Assembly: GCA_003604975.1 (NCBI GenBank)
Contig: QZIR01000052.1
Span: 1 to 38,475 of the forward strand
DNA: 38,475 nucleotides
Origin: Desulforudis sp.
Lineage (GTDB): Bacteria; Bacillota; Desulfotomaculia; Desulfotomaculales; Desulforudaceae
Reading direction: 5' to 3'
Shown here: piece after piece, positions 1 to 7,927 of the stretch
Layout: every line of letters starts with the position of its first letter
Numbering within the stretch: the stretch's first letter is position 1
The notes under the pieces: generated by a model
Database searches by the model: none
Told to the model about the DNA's origin: nothing
Seen by the model: the letters and a program-made list of their open reading frames with translations, nothing else
Position numbers and translations under genes: made by a program

Positions 1-217
1 CAAAGGCATAGCGTGGACAGGTATAAGTGATTTCAGCAGGTTACTGCAGACTGCTCTTTGAAAATACCAGCATGTTCTCGGAAGCTTGCGGGAGGCGGCT
101 TACAGAGGAAATGGCGCTCAAGGAAAGCGCGTTATTCGATACGTCTCGGATATGCAACAAGAGGTTCTCGAAATTGGTCTTCCGGGCTCCCAGGAAAAGG
201 GGGTTTCGGAAGGAGCT
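1..217 (+). other. Possible CRISPR leader region
   Basis: This stretch lies directly upstream of the first complete repeat and holds no convincing gene; short ORFs crossing it run into the repeats and are artefacts. Because the degenerate and truncated repeats are at the other end of the array, the leader with the array promoter is expected on this side. I see no clear -10/-35 pair, so the assignment rests on position only. Confidence 0.4.
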
Positions 218-1265
218 GTAGCAAATGGCTTCCAGACTGGAAGGGTTACGACATTTGATAATGTCTTTTTCCGTCTTGATGAAAACGTAGCAAATGGCTT
301 CCAGACTGGAAGGGTTACGACCCAATGAAACAGTGCATAGAGCACCTCCTTCCCTGTAGCAAATGGCTTCCAGACTGGAAGGGTTACGACAAAAACGAAT
401 AATATAGCGATCCATAGCCACCTCCGTAGCAAATGGCTTCCAGACTGGAAGGGTTACGACATCCTCATGCTCCCACCTCCTGAAGAAGTTGTAAGTAGCA
501 AATGGCTTCCAGACTGGAAGGGTTACGACCTCACTCCTCCCTGTTAGGATTGGCTATTTTTTGGTAGCAAATGGCTTCCAGACTGGAAGGGTTACGACTT
601 CCTCCACTTTTACGTCCGTTAGACTTTTCGAGTAGCAAATGGCTTCCAGACTGGAAGGGTTACGACGAAGCATTCTCGGCATATTTCGAAGTCTATTCCA
701 TATGTAGCAAATGGCTTCCAGACTGGAAGGGTTACGACATACCATTACTGCCGCCATCACTACAATGTGTAGCAAATGGCTTCCAGACTGGAAGGGTTAC
801 GACTCTGGAGCATTATGATACATCAAGTTTTCCTCCGTAGCAAATGGCTTCCAGACTGGAAGGGTTACGACAAATACCGAAGGCTACGATAAGAAATAAT
901 GGGTAGCAAATGGCATCCAGACTGGAAGGGTTACGATCGGTAGCATCCGCCAAGACCCTGGCCGTTTTTGTAGCAAATGGCTTCCAGACTGGAAGGGTTA
1001 CGACTAACAAACCAAGCACCTAAAAACTTGATATTGTGGTAGCAAATGGCTTCCAGACTGGAAGGGTTACGACTCAGGTCACTTCGACAATTTCGATATG
1101 ATCGGGTAGCAAATGGCTTCCAGACTGGAAGGGTTACGACGGTGAGCCCTTCTTCTAATCTTCCACGTTACCTGTAGCAAATGGCTTCCAGACTGGAAGG
1201 GTTACGACTAATGTCATCCATCGTGGGTTCCGGTTTCTTCTGTAGCAAATGGCTTCCAGACTGGA
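218..1265 (+). CRISPR. CRISPR array, 16 repeats and 15 spacers
   Basis: A 35-base repeat beginning GTAGCAAATGG and ending GGGTTACGAC recurs at 218, 287, 356, 426, 495, 564, 632, 704, 769, 837, 903, 970, 1039, 1106, 1174 and 1242. Spacers are 30 to 37 bases and all different. The repeat centre CTTCCAGACTGGAAG is a palindrome that gives a 7-bp stem. The copy at 903 has two substitutions, and the copy at 1242 is cut after 24 bases. Decay at the right end suggests that new spacers enter at the left. No cas genes for adaptation or interference are in the window. The Can1-like effector just downstream points to a type III system whose core genes would lie further left or elsewhere. Confidence 0.98.
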
Positions 1266-1302
1266 CGGACAGAGTAAGTGAACAAAAAAACTGGAGAATG
1301 TG

Positions 1303-3336
1303 ATGATTTATATGTCGATTGTCGGCCATCAGATTATGGCGATATTGAATCCGCTCTTGTCCTTGCCGCGACAGGGGAAGAGGACACTTGTCTTGTTTGT
1401 CACTCATGATGGCAAAACAACGCAGCATGTTGAAACAATCCGTAACAAAACGGAGGGGCAGACTGATATTGAACTGAAAATAATTCCCATCTCCAGTTCC
1501 CTCAGCCCAGATTCTGAGAAAAACCCACCAGCCCACATCGCTGTAGATAACTTTGTGAGGCAGGTTCAAGGGGAGCAGGAAATTTTTTTCAATCTGGGGG
1601 GGGGGATGAATTTTCAAATCGCAGCCTGTGTCGGCAGGTTGGCGCAGTACAGTAATGTCAAGTACCTGTATCCTGATTTCTACGGAACCAAAGTGTACGA
1701 CACATCCGGCGGCAATCTATCAAGCAGGAATCTGGATATACCAAAAATGGATGACATCTTTTCGCTGCAGAAAGTGAAAACAAAAAGAATAAAGACGGCG
1801 GGGCTGGATCAAACAGTTTCTAGGATTTTAAAAGTATGTAGCGCTGCTCTCCCACGCGATGCAGAATTAAATGTTGAGGTTGAAGGTATAGTCTTCGACT
1901 TTATTATTAATCGCGCCAACTCATTCTCATTCTGCAAGCTTATTCGTCCAAAGACTAGTCTTGCTGATATCAGAGAAATAATTGGCAAGTCGGTCAATAG
2001 AACTGAGTTTGCCGAGCTTTTCCATCGCAGAATTCTTATTCTCACAAGTTCAAGAATAGTCGCTGAGCGTTTTGTTACTGAGAGTCAGGGCAAAATTGCA
2101 GCTGCTCAGTACCATGGATACAGTGAAAATATGGGAATGGATCAGGAATACCAGAATATAGTAAGAAAATTTGTTGCCAACTCTCAGTCTACCGGCCTCT
2201 CTCGCCCTAGCTCTGAGGTCGCTATCTCTCAATCTGGGAATGCAAAAAAGGGCGCAAATAAAATTCTCTATGTTTTTCTTGGGAGAGAAGTATTGCCGAC
2301 GCTCAAGGCAATATGGAGCCACAGGGCGGCAAAAACATGGCTGTTTTATACACCGGGGGATAGGCGTGTAGAGTTCTGCAAGGATAGGCTTCTAAAGGCG
2401 GCAAGAAACTCGATTCTTCCTACCGGGGAGCTCACTTGCGTCCCAGTCGGCTTTCATGCGGAGGAACTCGAGAAAATTGACCTTCCTCAACGCGACTGCA
2501 TCGAGGTCAATGTGACTCCCGGCACCAAGGCGCACACATTTTTCCTTACCCGTCTGGCCTTAAGGGGTGGTGGAAAAATTATGTCGATCAACAATCAGAG
2601 TGGGCAGATTGAGGCAATAGATGGTTCTGTCCGGCTTGGTGTAAAAGTACCAACTCTCAAGCAGTTTCTTCACCTTTCCGTTGAGAGTCGGCATACTGCG
2701 TCTAAGAAAAGTATGTCGGGCACTTATGCGAAGAATTATTCAATGGAGTATCTTCTTGAATTCTTCAGTAAAATTAGTGAAGAGGGAAAACATATTGGAG
2801 AATTTTATAAAGAGAGTATGTGTCTCCATGAAATAAAAATGACCAGGCAGCCAAATAAATTTACACTTACTTTCACTCCAGGTGGAAAATCTGGGGAAAC
2901 CCCTGCTCAAACTGTGCAGAATTACAATACAAGCCCTAATGACTGGTTTGAAGAGCTTGTCTCCTATGTCTTGCTTCAGAGCGATGCTGAGGAAATCATG
3001 CAGGGGGTGCGACCTCTTTGGCTCACTCCGAATTGTGACGGACCTAGAAGACATAGAAGTGAGCTGGATGTATTATGCAGGTTTGGACAAGTCCTCTATT
3101 GTATTTCTTGTAAATCTGGAAAAACCGAACCAATGGGAGCTTCGGCCATTGAAATACAGAATGTGTCAGCTGCATTTGGGAGATTTGCAGTTCCCCTGCT
3201 GGCTTTTCTCAAACACCCCGGAGATCCCAAGAAAATAGGCAAGACCTGGGTGTTCGGCTACAAAACTTTCACCAGTTTTGATGCTATGAAAAGGTTGCTG
3301 GAACGTGCCAGGGAAGATCTGGCAACAACATACTAA
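1303..3336 (+). CDS. Can1-like protein: two CARF domains and a PD-(D/E)xK nuclease (type III CRISPR ancillary nuclease)
   Basis: A 677-residue protein. ATG 1303 is preferred over the GTG at 1300 because GGAGA lies 5 bases before it. A first Rossmann/CARF-like unit (about residues 1-160) carries NLGGGMN at 97-103. A linker or nuclease-like region follows, then a second CARF-like unit with NVTPGTK near 403. The C-terminal third has ELDVL (E587, D589) and ISCK (K604), the layout of a PD-(D/E)xK fold of DUF1887 type. CARF, nuclease-like, CARF, nuclease is the order in Can1, a monomeric nuclease activated by cyclic oligoadenylate made by Cas10. The usual acidic residue two before the last Lys is Ser here. 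The gene starts 37 bases after the CRISPR array, which supports the role. Family assignment is from motifs only. A larger Csm6/Csx-type effector is less likely because there is no HEPN RxxxxH motif. Confidence 0.8.
   Translation: MIYMSIVGHQIMAILNPLLSLPRQGKRTLVLFVTHDGKTTQHVETIRNKTEGQTDIELKIIPISSSLSPDSEKNPPAHIAVDNFVRQVQGEQEIFFNLGGGMNFQIAACVGRLAQYSNVKYLYPDFYGTKVYDTSGGNLSSRNLDIPKMDDIFSLQKVKTKRIKTAGLDQTVSRILKVCSAALPRDAELNVEVEGIVFDFIINRANSFSFCKLIRPKTSLADIREIIGKSVNRTEFAELFHRRILILTSSRIVAERFVTESQGKIAAAQYHGYSENMGMDQEYQNIVRKFVANSQSTGLSRPSSEVAISQSGNAKKGANKILYVFLGREVLPTLKAIWSHRAAKTWLFYTPGDRRVEFCKDRLLKAARNSILPTGELTCVPVGFHAEELEKIDLPQRDCIEVNVTPGTKAHTFFLTRLALRGGGKIMSINNQSGQIEAIDGSVRLGVKVPTLKQFLHLSVESRHTASKKSMSGTYAKNYSMEYLLEFFSKISEEGKHIGEFYKESMCLHEIKMTRQPNKFTLTFTPGGKSGETPAQTVQNYNTSPNDWFEELVSYVLLQSDAEEIMQGVRPLWLTPNCDGPRRHRSELDVLCRFGQVLYCISCKSGKTEPMGASAIEIQNVSAAFGRFAVPLLAFLKHPGDPKKIGKTWVFGYKTFTSFDAMKRLLERAREDLATTY
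1596..1605 (+). repeat. G10 homopolymer inside the CARF coding region
   Basis: Ten consecutive G bases encode the three glycines of the first CARF motif NLGGGMN, six bases after a T7 run. A slip of one base would shift the frame near residue 100 and destroy the protein, so this is a candidate phase-variation tract. Confidence 0.85.
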
Positions 3337-3426
3337 GTTCGTAGACGGGTAACATGAGGAAACTGATGGGATTGTTATAAGTTGGCGATGGGCTTGCGAC
3401 AGCTGAATTGAATACAGGAGGCGTGA

Positions 3427-3759
3427 ATGCAGAGAGACGCCAAGATTTTGCTTGATGTGCTGGGAAAGTTGAAAGCAGAGCACGATTCGCACTGGAGAGA
3501 GCATAATGCTCCCCTTCCGAACGTCGTACCCAAGGCGCTTGGGTTTATCCACGCTCGTGCCGCTTGGGACATAGAGTACGCCAAACGGCTTGTTTTTGAT
3601 TTTTTCAAGGCTGAAGGTGCTCTGTCACGCGACAACACACGAGAAGATATCCTCGATGCTGTTCAAGTCTGTTTGACAAATCTCCATGATAATTTAGATG
3701 ATCCCTTCATGCCGACATCGAAGGACTGGAAGTTGATCGAAGAGGCCGCTAGTCTTTGA
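3427..3759 (+). CDS. Hypothetical protein, 110 aa
   Basis: I do not recognise this protein. It starts at ATG 3427 with a good AGGAGG site 6 bases upstream and ends 430 bases before the first leader module. It is soluble, mostly helical by composition, with no membrane segment, no cysteine cluster and no known motif. It follows the Can1-like gene by 90 bases on the same strand and could be co-transcribed with it, but nothing links it to CRISPR function. The good ribosome site and coding-like composition make it a likely real gene. Confidence 0.65.
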   Translation: MQRDAKILLDVLGKLKAEHDSHWREHNAPLPNVVPKALGFIHARAAWDIEYAKRLVFDFFKAEGALSRDNTREDILDAVQVCLTNLHDNLDDPFMPTSKDWKLIEEAASL

Positions 3760-3998
3760 TGCATGAATATACGGAACCTTTAGAGTCATTCCGTCTAGGA
3801 GAGGGAACTCTGGTGCAAAAGAGTAAATTGAGGGGATGGTTTTAGCCGTTGAGAGTATGTTCCTTTCGCCAGAGTGTCACCTGTGAACTTTTTATTTTTC
3901 GTTGTTGCAGGGAGAGGCATCTATCTTCGTTTTTATGGTGGGGTAAATGGTAAGTGAAGGGATCGCGCGCTGATAGGTTTCGTTCTGCTTCAGTTATT

Positions 3999-4009
3999 AT
4001 GAGTTGCAA
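3999..4009 (+). repeat. Boundary box ATGAGTTGCA (copy 1)
   Basis: First occurrence of an RTGAGTTGCW motif that recurs near the edges of the leader modules (7000, 7793, 8951, 19749). Its function is unknown. It could be an operator or part of a promoter. Here it reads as a mini-ORF of four codons followed by TAA. Confidence 0.5.
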
Positions 4010-4036
4010 CTAATAGTCAGGGCAGCTGCACAATCA

Positions 4037-4082
4037 AACCCCGTCCCTTGGGAGATTACCCGGGAACGGGGTTCTTTTTTTT
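4037..4082 (+). terminator. Rho-independent terminator
   Basis: AACCCCGT (4037-4044) pairs perfectly with ACGGGGTT (4066-4073). An inner CCC/GGG pair extends the stem, and a T-rich run follows (4074-4082). It separates the CRISPR/Can1 unit from the first leader module. Confidence 0.9.
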
Positions 4083-4189
4083 CATCGTATTCTTGTTGAG
4101 GGTCTCGCGCAAAGCAGCCATCCTGCGTTGTGTCGGGTTTGGTCAATCCTTGATGTGCCTTGTGTGTTCAGGACACCGCGACAGATGTT

Positions 4190-4249
4190 ATGATGAGTCT
4201 CATAAAAAAAGCTTATGACCTAGCGAGGATGACGAGGATGGGAAACTAA
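4190..4249 (+). CDS. Small upstream ORF of leader module 1 (19 codons)
   Basis: ATGATG at 4190 opens a 19-codon ORF ending in TAA 12 bases before the first hairpin of the structured leader. The sequence is basic and differs from the other five upstream ORFs apart from an Ala-Arg-rich end. No strong ribosome site is visible. The reason to keep it is position: the same 12-base gap to hairpin 1 is seen in modules 4, 5 and 6. Least secure of the six. Confidence 0.35.
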   Translation: MMSLIKKAYDLARMTRMGN

Positions 4250-4261
4250 ATAAAGAATATT

Positions 4262-4409
4262 CCTGCCACAGGAACGGGGCCGCGGCGCCTGGCAACAGAA
4301 GCCGATTCAATTCAGTCAGTAGTTCGTTCAAGGTGATAGCCAGTCCATACCACAAAAAATTGTGGCTTCACCGATACCCCCTGATCAACTTGACCAAGGA
4401 GGAACGATC
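4262..4409 (+). promoter_or_regulatory. Structured leader RNA, module 1
   Basis: Three stems are conserved with five other copies. Hairpin 1 is CCTG/CAGG at 4262-4272. Hairpin 2 is CGGC (4283) with GCCG (4301), enclosing CTG-GCAA-CAG, a GNRA tetraloop. Hairpin 3 pairs GGTGA (4332) and GCCA with TGGC and TCACC (to 4372). In this copy the loop of hairpin 3 also holds CCACAA-AAAA-TTGTGG. AAGGAGG (4396-4402) precedes ATG 4410. Likely a cis-acting RNA; ligand or trigger unknown. Confidence 0.75.
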
Positions 4410-4595
4410 ATGCTGAACCTGCCATTCTCAGAATACACTCTGCTCAGACCAGGGAGCGAATTTGCTCAGTGGGATATCAGTTGGGACTGCGGTTTCGGAG
4501 GTAAGCCCGATGGTGCTGATTTGGGGCACGCATTATCACGGCTGCTCTCTCCGCATTGGATACAGATATCTCAGGTCGGGCAGAGCAGGTCATGA
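4410..4595 (+). CDS. Small leader-linked protein, 61 aa
   Basis: Starts at ATG 4410, eight bases after AAGGAGG, with MLNLPF, the same opening as the proteins at 8081, 9230 and 20050. After about 12 residues it loses the hydrophobic segment seen in those relatives and reads as an unremarkable soluble stretch. Its TGA overlaps the start of the PrsW-like gene as ATGA, so its main role may be translational coupling. It could also be a frameshifted remnant of the small membrane protein family. Confidence 0.55.
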   Translation: MLNLPFSEYTLLRPGSEFAQWDISWDCGFGGKPDGADLGHALSRLLSPHWIQISQVGQSRS

Positions 4596-5587
4596 GTCCA
4601 TTTCTGATTGTTTCTGCGCTCGCGCCATCTGCCGTTATCCTGTGGTGTGCGTGTGGCGGTGACCTGTATCTCAAATCAGGCAGGGGGCTCTGGATGACAT
4701 TGGTGCTTGGAGCCCTGACCTGTATTCCCCTGTGTCTGATTTCTGTCCCGATCATAAATAGTCTTGAAACGTTTCTCTCAGGGGGAGCATCTGGTGCTGC
4801 CTGGCAGGCTTTTGTTTTCGTCGCGCTCCCTGAGGAGCTGGTCAAATTCCTCGTGCTGGTCCTTTATGGTTTGAGGCGGCCTGATTTCAGGAGAGCGATG
4901 GATGGCGTCCTTTACGGTTTAGCGGCTTCATTGGGGTTCGCCACAATAGAAAACATAATGTACGTGTCATCATATGGCTTCGGAACTGCGGCAGTGCGCG
5001 CACTCACGTCGGTGCCTGGTCATGCCCTGTGGGGTGGAATTATGGGCTATTACGCCGGCCAAGCATGTTTTTCCGGAATTGGCAATTCCTGGCGTTTCTG
5101 GGTTCTTGCACTCCTCGTTCCAGTGGCCCTCCATGGTTTATTTGATTTTCCCTTGATGGCGCTATGCAATACGTCCAGTACGAATGATAGAGTTGTCTGG
5201 CTTATGGTGTGGTTGTTTTTTGGGCCGGGGCTTCTGTGGGAGTGCTGGAAGCGGTTGAGGCCCCGGATCGAGGCATTGCGCGCCGAGAAGGTTCTTGTAC
5301 GGGAAGATGTTCTGGGGGGACAATTAAAAAAGGACCTCCGGGTGCGTCTGTCGTTCGGTAAGGAAAGTGCGGTTTTTTTCTTTGGGGTGGTGACGACAAT
5401 AGCCGGTGCGCTGCTCTGTAGTGCTGTGGTAGCGGCATTATTCGTGGTAATTTGTGATGTACCGGGATCGCTGGGTAGCCATAGATTTTATGATGTATTT
5501 CTCGGAACATTCCTCATGGGCATACCTATGGCCTGGTTTGGAATCTGTCTCTTCAGGAGCGGTTGCCGGCGAATGGCTGTGGGATAG
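4592..5587 (+). CDS. PrsW-family intramembrane metalloprotease-like protein
   Basis: A 331-residue multi-pass membrane protein. The start ATG 4592 overlaps the stop of the preceding small ORF (ATGA). Family signatures appear in order: PEELVKF (E81, E82), an FATIEN block (E120, N121), GHALWGG (H144) and HGLFDF (H181), each in or beside hydrophobic segments. These are the conserved Glu and His residues of PrsW proteases, which in Bacillus cleave the anti-sigma factor RsiW in the membrane. About 110 residues follow the core, with two more membrane segments. Its substrate here is unknown. An anti-sigma-like or membrane-anchored protein of the nearby system (kinase, small membrane proteins) is a natural guess but not shown. 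Confidence 0.85.
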   Translation: MSPFLIVSALAPSAVILWCACGGDLYLKSGRGLWMTLVLGALTCIPLCLISVPIINSLETFLSGGASGAAWQAFVFVALPEELVKFLVLVLYGLRRPDFRRAMDGVLYGLAASLGFATIENIMYVSSYGFGTAAVRALTSVPGHALWGGIMGYYAGQACFSGIGNSWRFWVLALLVPVALHGLFDFPLMALCNTSSTNDRVVWLMVWLFFGPGLLWECWKRLRPRIEALRAEKVLVREDVLGGQLKKDLRVRLSFGKESAVFFFGVVTTIAGALLCSAVVAALFVVICDVPGSLGSHRFYDVFLGTFLMGIPMAWFGICLFRSGCRRMAVG

Positions 5588-5744
5588 AATATCTGGTCGG
5601 GAATATTTTTTCCCGTGATAAGGCGTAGGAAGGTGTTTCGTGAGCTCTTGCCACTTTGGCCTGCACCCGCTAAAATTTGCTCCTGAATGGAGCGTATATT
5701 TCATGAATGCACGGTTAATTCCATTGATACAGGAGAGCTGACAG

Positions 5745-6254
5745 ATGGCTGACAATGATGCAAAAAAATTCTCCGCGGAAGATGATCTCTCTGATTTAAA
5801 TTTAATTGCGCAATACTGGGGGTGTGACTGGCTGGGATTAGTTGTAGGGAGCAGATATTTCATTTCCAGGGGATTCCAAATTCGCCTTGCCTTGAGCATT
5901 TCGGAGAATTCCACAGATGAAATGTCTAAATATCCAATTTTTCCAGTGCGTAAGCAGCCTGGTGACTATGTTTTTTTGCTGCATAATGTTTGCATCGAAA
6001 AGGATGGCTCCATGTTTATTGTCGATTGTGATCTGGAATCATATCCACTCGAGTTTAACGATTCGACCACCGGTGCAGATGTCCGTGCTCAGGCAATCAC
6101 GCTTTTGGACAGTATCCCTGACGAGGAATACAGAATACTTTGTGCAGAGCATCGTAACGAACGGGGTGAATTTGGCAGGACGACACAGCCCGCCCTTTCC
6201 GATTTCAAAATTATCAAGAATCCGTACATACGGACCAGTCCCCGGGTAAAGTAA
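5745..6254 (+). CDS. Hypothetical protein, 169 aa
   Basis: ATG 5745 follows CAGGAGAG at a good distance. The protein is soluble, acidic, without signal peptide or membrane segments. It has alternating hydrophobic strands and aromatic residues, so an alpha/beta fold is likely, but I recognise no family. It lies between the PrsW-like gene and leader module 2, with 157 and 188 noncoding bases on either side, so it may be a separate unit without a structured leader of its own. Confidence 0.65.
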   Translation: MADNDAKKFSAEDDLSDLNLIAQYWGCDWLGLVVGSRYFISRGFQIRLALSISENSTDEMSKYPIFPVRKQPGDYVFLLHNVCIEKDGSMFIVDCDLESYPLEFNDSTTGADVRAQAITLLDSIPDEEYRILCAEHRNERGEFGRTTQPALSDFKIIKNPYIRTSPRVK

Positions 6255-6442
6255 TGTTTTGTTGGCACCGCATCACATTTAGTTCTTTTTGTGAGTTTTT
6301 CCTGACGGGCACGAGTTCCGCCCCTTGGAATTGCCGAAGGAATACATGCATATAATTACCTGTAATTAATTATAATTTCATGAAATTTGCGAGTGAGCGA
6401 AGTCAGTTATGCAATTGGCATGTTTATTGATAAAGGAGAGCA
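6246..6442 (+). repeat. Upstream arm of module 2, shared with module 6
   Basis: This segment matches 20413-20594 in long blocks: GGCACCGCATCAC against GGCGGCATCAC, GTGAGTTTTTCCTG, GGCACGAGTTC, a TATATAA-like stretch with CTGTAATT, and CATGAAATT further on. TATAAT at 6351 is a possible -10 element, without a convincing -35. It probably holds the promoter of the module. Modules 3, 4 and 5 have a different upstream arm. Confidence 0.55.
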
Positions 6443-6511
6443 GTGAAGCAAAATAGAGAAATTCATAAGGATGACCATGAGAGAAGCGAGGGGGCGGTAA
6501 TGAACGACTGA
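6443..6511 (+). CDS. Small upstream ORF of leader module 2 (22 codons, GTG start)
   Basis: GTG 6443 has AAGGAG four bases upstream and opens 22 codons ending in TGA, 14 bases before hairpin 1. The peptide is strongly charged (HKDDHERSEG) and ends in Met-Asn-Asp, as does the ORF of module 5. Modules 3, 4 and 6 share an SRR-x-E/A-R core in the same place. It may be a leader peptide whose translation controls folding of the RNA behind it. Confidence 0.5.
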   Translation: MKQNREIHKDDHERSEGAVMND

Positions 6512-6525
6512 TCTGAAACAATCAC

Positions 6526-6674
6526 CCTGCCTTAGGAACGGGGCGCCGGCGCCTGGCAACAGAAGCCGAACCAGATCAGTCAGAAGTTCGTTCACGGTGA
6601 TGGCCAGTCCGGTCACGAATAAAAACATTGTGGCGTCACCGATAACCCTGATCACCCTAACAGGAGGAACGAAC
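6526..6674 (+). promoter_or_regulatory. Structured leader RNA, module 2
   Basis: Hairpin 1 is CCTGCCTTAGG (6526-6536). It differs from the other copies at the loop-closing positions, with a G-T pair in place of G-C. Hairpin 2 runs 6547-6568 with the CTG-GCAA-CAG tip. Hairpin 3 pairs CGGTGA (6595) with TCACCG (6636). AGGAGG (6662) sits seven bases before ATG 6675. The surrounding bases are well conserved with the other modules. Confidence 0.8.
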
Positions 6675-6950
6675 ATGCAGAACACGCTTTTCACCCCGGA
6701 ACTCATCGTCGTCCTTTGCCTCGCCCTGGCGCTCGTCATAACCGGCGGGCTGTCCTGGCGTCAGAAACGCTCTCCCCAGGTATCCGGCCCGAAACCCAAC
6801 CGGAAGGAATCCACACCCGATAACGAGCGGCTGAAAAGTAACATTCTGTACGGGGCGCGGATTATTGCCGCGGGCATGGAGCGGGATGTCGATTTGCTCC
6901 GAACCGGCAATGGGTATGCGAAATGGCCTGAGGAGAGCTTCTGGCGATGA
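6675..6950 (+). CDS. Small single-pass membrane protein, 91 aa
   Basis: Opens MQNTLFTPE, followed by one hydrophobic segment (about residues 10-26), then a polar basic tail. The C-terminal block GMERDVDLLRT...KWPEESFWR is clearly related to GMERNVNPIRT...KWPATHFWR of the protein at 20050-20358, so the two are paralogues. Ends ahead of a boundary box and the vWA lipoprotein gene, with which it may share a transcript. No known family. The conserved FWR end suggests a binding surface in the cytoplasm or periplasm. Topology is not decided by the sequence. Confidence 0.75.
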   Translation: MQNTLFTPELIVVLCLALALVITGGLSWRQKRSPQVSGPKPNRKESTPDNERLKSNILYGARIIAAGMERDVDLLRTGNGYAKWPEESFWR

Positions 6951-6999
6951 GGCCGGGTAAGTCCACAGCCTCTGAGCTGCCTGTTCCGGTAAAAATTTT

Positions 7000-7010
7000 A
7001 TGAGTTGCAT
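7000..7010 (+). repeat. Boundary box ATGAGTTGCA (copy 2)
   Basis: TTTTATGAGTTGCATAT sits between the small membrane protein and the vWA lipoprotein gene. It is the same box as at 3999, 7793 and 19749, but here it is not followed by an upstream ORF or the structured RNA. Confidence 0.55.
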
Positions 7011-7068
7011 ATAATAAGTGATGGACCAGTACGCCCCCATATCCAACCCATTCGCAGGAGGAACCGAC

Positions 7069-7776
7069 ATGAAAAGGATTAAGCACATCGCCGCCGTACT
7101 TGTTTGCCTCGGTTGTCTGCTGGCATGCAATACCCCGGCGGAAGCTTCCCGGTTCATCATTGTCGGCGTGGACGAGAGCGGTTCGTATGACCTGCGGAAC
7201 CTGAGCATGAAGCTCCTGGAGAGGCTGATCCTCAAGATCATGGAGCCGGGCGACAGCCTGTACGGCCGCAGGATAACCGACAAGAGTTATCTGGACAACG
7301 CGGATACCCAGTTGCTGCCGCAGGTCCTTGTTATCCCGGAATCCGCGGTGGCGACGAACAATTTTCTTGATCTTCGCGCCAAGCGGCAGGCGAAGGTGGA
7401 GAAGGCGCAGCAGGACCTGGTGCGGCTGCAGGCGATCAAGTACATCCGGGCGCTCAAGCCGGTCAAGGCACCCAAGACCGACATCCACGGATTTTTTGCC
7501 GCCTGCGGTGACCGCTTGGCCACCATGGAACAAGACCAGGAGAGAATCATCATCGTCGCCAGCGACATGGTGGACAACCAGCATCTCAAGAGCGAGGTCG
7601 ACCTTCACGGCGCGCGGGTGATCGTTGTCGCCTTTGAGAAAGAGGCAGACCCGAACAAGACGAAGAAGACCCGGGAGGTCTGGGCGCAGGCACTCCGGGC
7701 AATGAAAGCGGGAGACGTGCAGTTTCTGAGCCCGGACCAGGATATCAGCCCGGCTATCGCCGGTGAGGGGGCCTGA
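7069..7776 (+). CDS. vWA-like lipoprotein, 235 aa
   Basis: ATG 7069 is chosen because AGGAGG precedes it and a lipoprotein signal follows at once: a basic start, a hydrophobic stretch, and LLAC with the lipid-attachment Cys at residue 20. The mature part begins a vWA-like domain with VGVDESGS (D35, S37, S39), the metal-ion-dependent adhesion site DxSxS. A second hydrophobic strand ending in Asp (IIIVASDMVD) fits the third MIDAS element. Such domains bind protein partners through a metal ion. Probably anchored to a membrane facing the periplasm. It may serve as a sensor or adaptor for the membrane proteins encoded around it, but the partner is unknown. Confidence 0.75.
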   Translation: MKRIKHIAAVLVCLGCLLACNTPAEASRFIIVGVDESGSYDLRNLSMKLLERLILKIMEPGDSLYGRRITDKSYLDNADTQLLPQVLVIPESAVATNNFLDLRAKRQAKVEKAQQDLVRLQAIKYIRALKPVKAPKTDIHGFFAACGDRLATMEQDQERIIIVASDMVDNQHLKSEVDLHGARVIVVAFEKEADPNKTKKTREVWAQALRAMKAGDVQFLSPDQDISPAIAGEGA

Positions 7777-7792
7777 GGGGCGTTTGTATTTT

Positions 7793-7805
7793 ATGAGTTG
7801 CAAAT
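7793..7805 (+). repeat. Boundary box ATGAGTTGCAAAT (copy 3)
   Basis: Lies 17 bases after the stop of the vWA gene and 49 bases before the upstream ORF of module 3. It is identical over 13 bases to the copy at 19749, with flanking TTTT before both. Confidence 0.6.
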
Positions 7806-7853
7806 TACTTTTGAAGGCCAAAAGAACTATCCACAACCAGGAGGTCTGAGACT

Positions 7854-7922
7854 ATGAAGGAACTTATTTCCAGGAGAGAAGAGCGGGAGGTGCTATGGGC
7901 GACGGATATATGTAAAGATTGA
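7854..7922 (+). CDS. Small upstream ORF of leader module 3 (22 codons)
   Basis: AGGAGG at 7839 is nine bases upstream of ATG 7854, a clear initiation site. The peptide opens MKEL and has SRREERE in its first half, matching SRRGERG in module 4 and SRREARE in module 6. It stops with TGA only five bases before hairpin 1, the shortest such gap among the six modules. Confidence 0.6.
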   Translation: MKELISRREEREVLWATDICKD

Positions 7923-7927
7923 TCACT

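Larger units (their letters stand above)
3760..4189. other. Intergenic stretch with a boundary box and terminator
   Basis: No ORF here has a credible start and length. It contains the ATGAGTTGCA box at 3999 and the intrinsic terminator at 4037-4082, both listed separately. The remaining bases up to the first small upstream ORF show no other clear signal; a promoter for the first leader module is expected between 4083 and 4189 but I cannot point to it. Confidence 0.6.

Noticed and set aside
27-1019. ORFs of 60-126 aa crossing the CRISPR repeats on both strands
   Set aside because: They repeat the translated CRISPR repeat several times and have no ribosome site; they are artefacts of the array.
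4262-4409. Leader RNA as a known GEMM/c-di-GMP or cobalamin riboswitch
   Set aside because: The GNRA tetraloop and GC stems recall GEMM, but the conserved GEMM core bases are not present, and no cobalamin-box sequence is found.
6862-7836. 324-aa minus-strand ORF opposite the vWA lipoprotein gene
   Set aside because: It has no ribosome site and low-complexity content; the plus strand has a lipobox, a MIDAS motif and a strong ribosome site.
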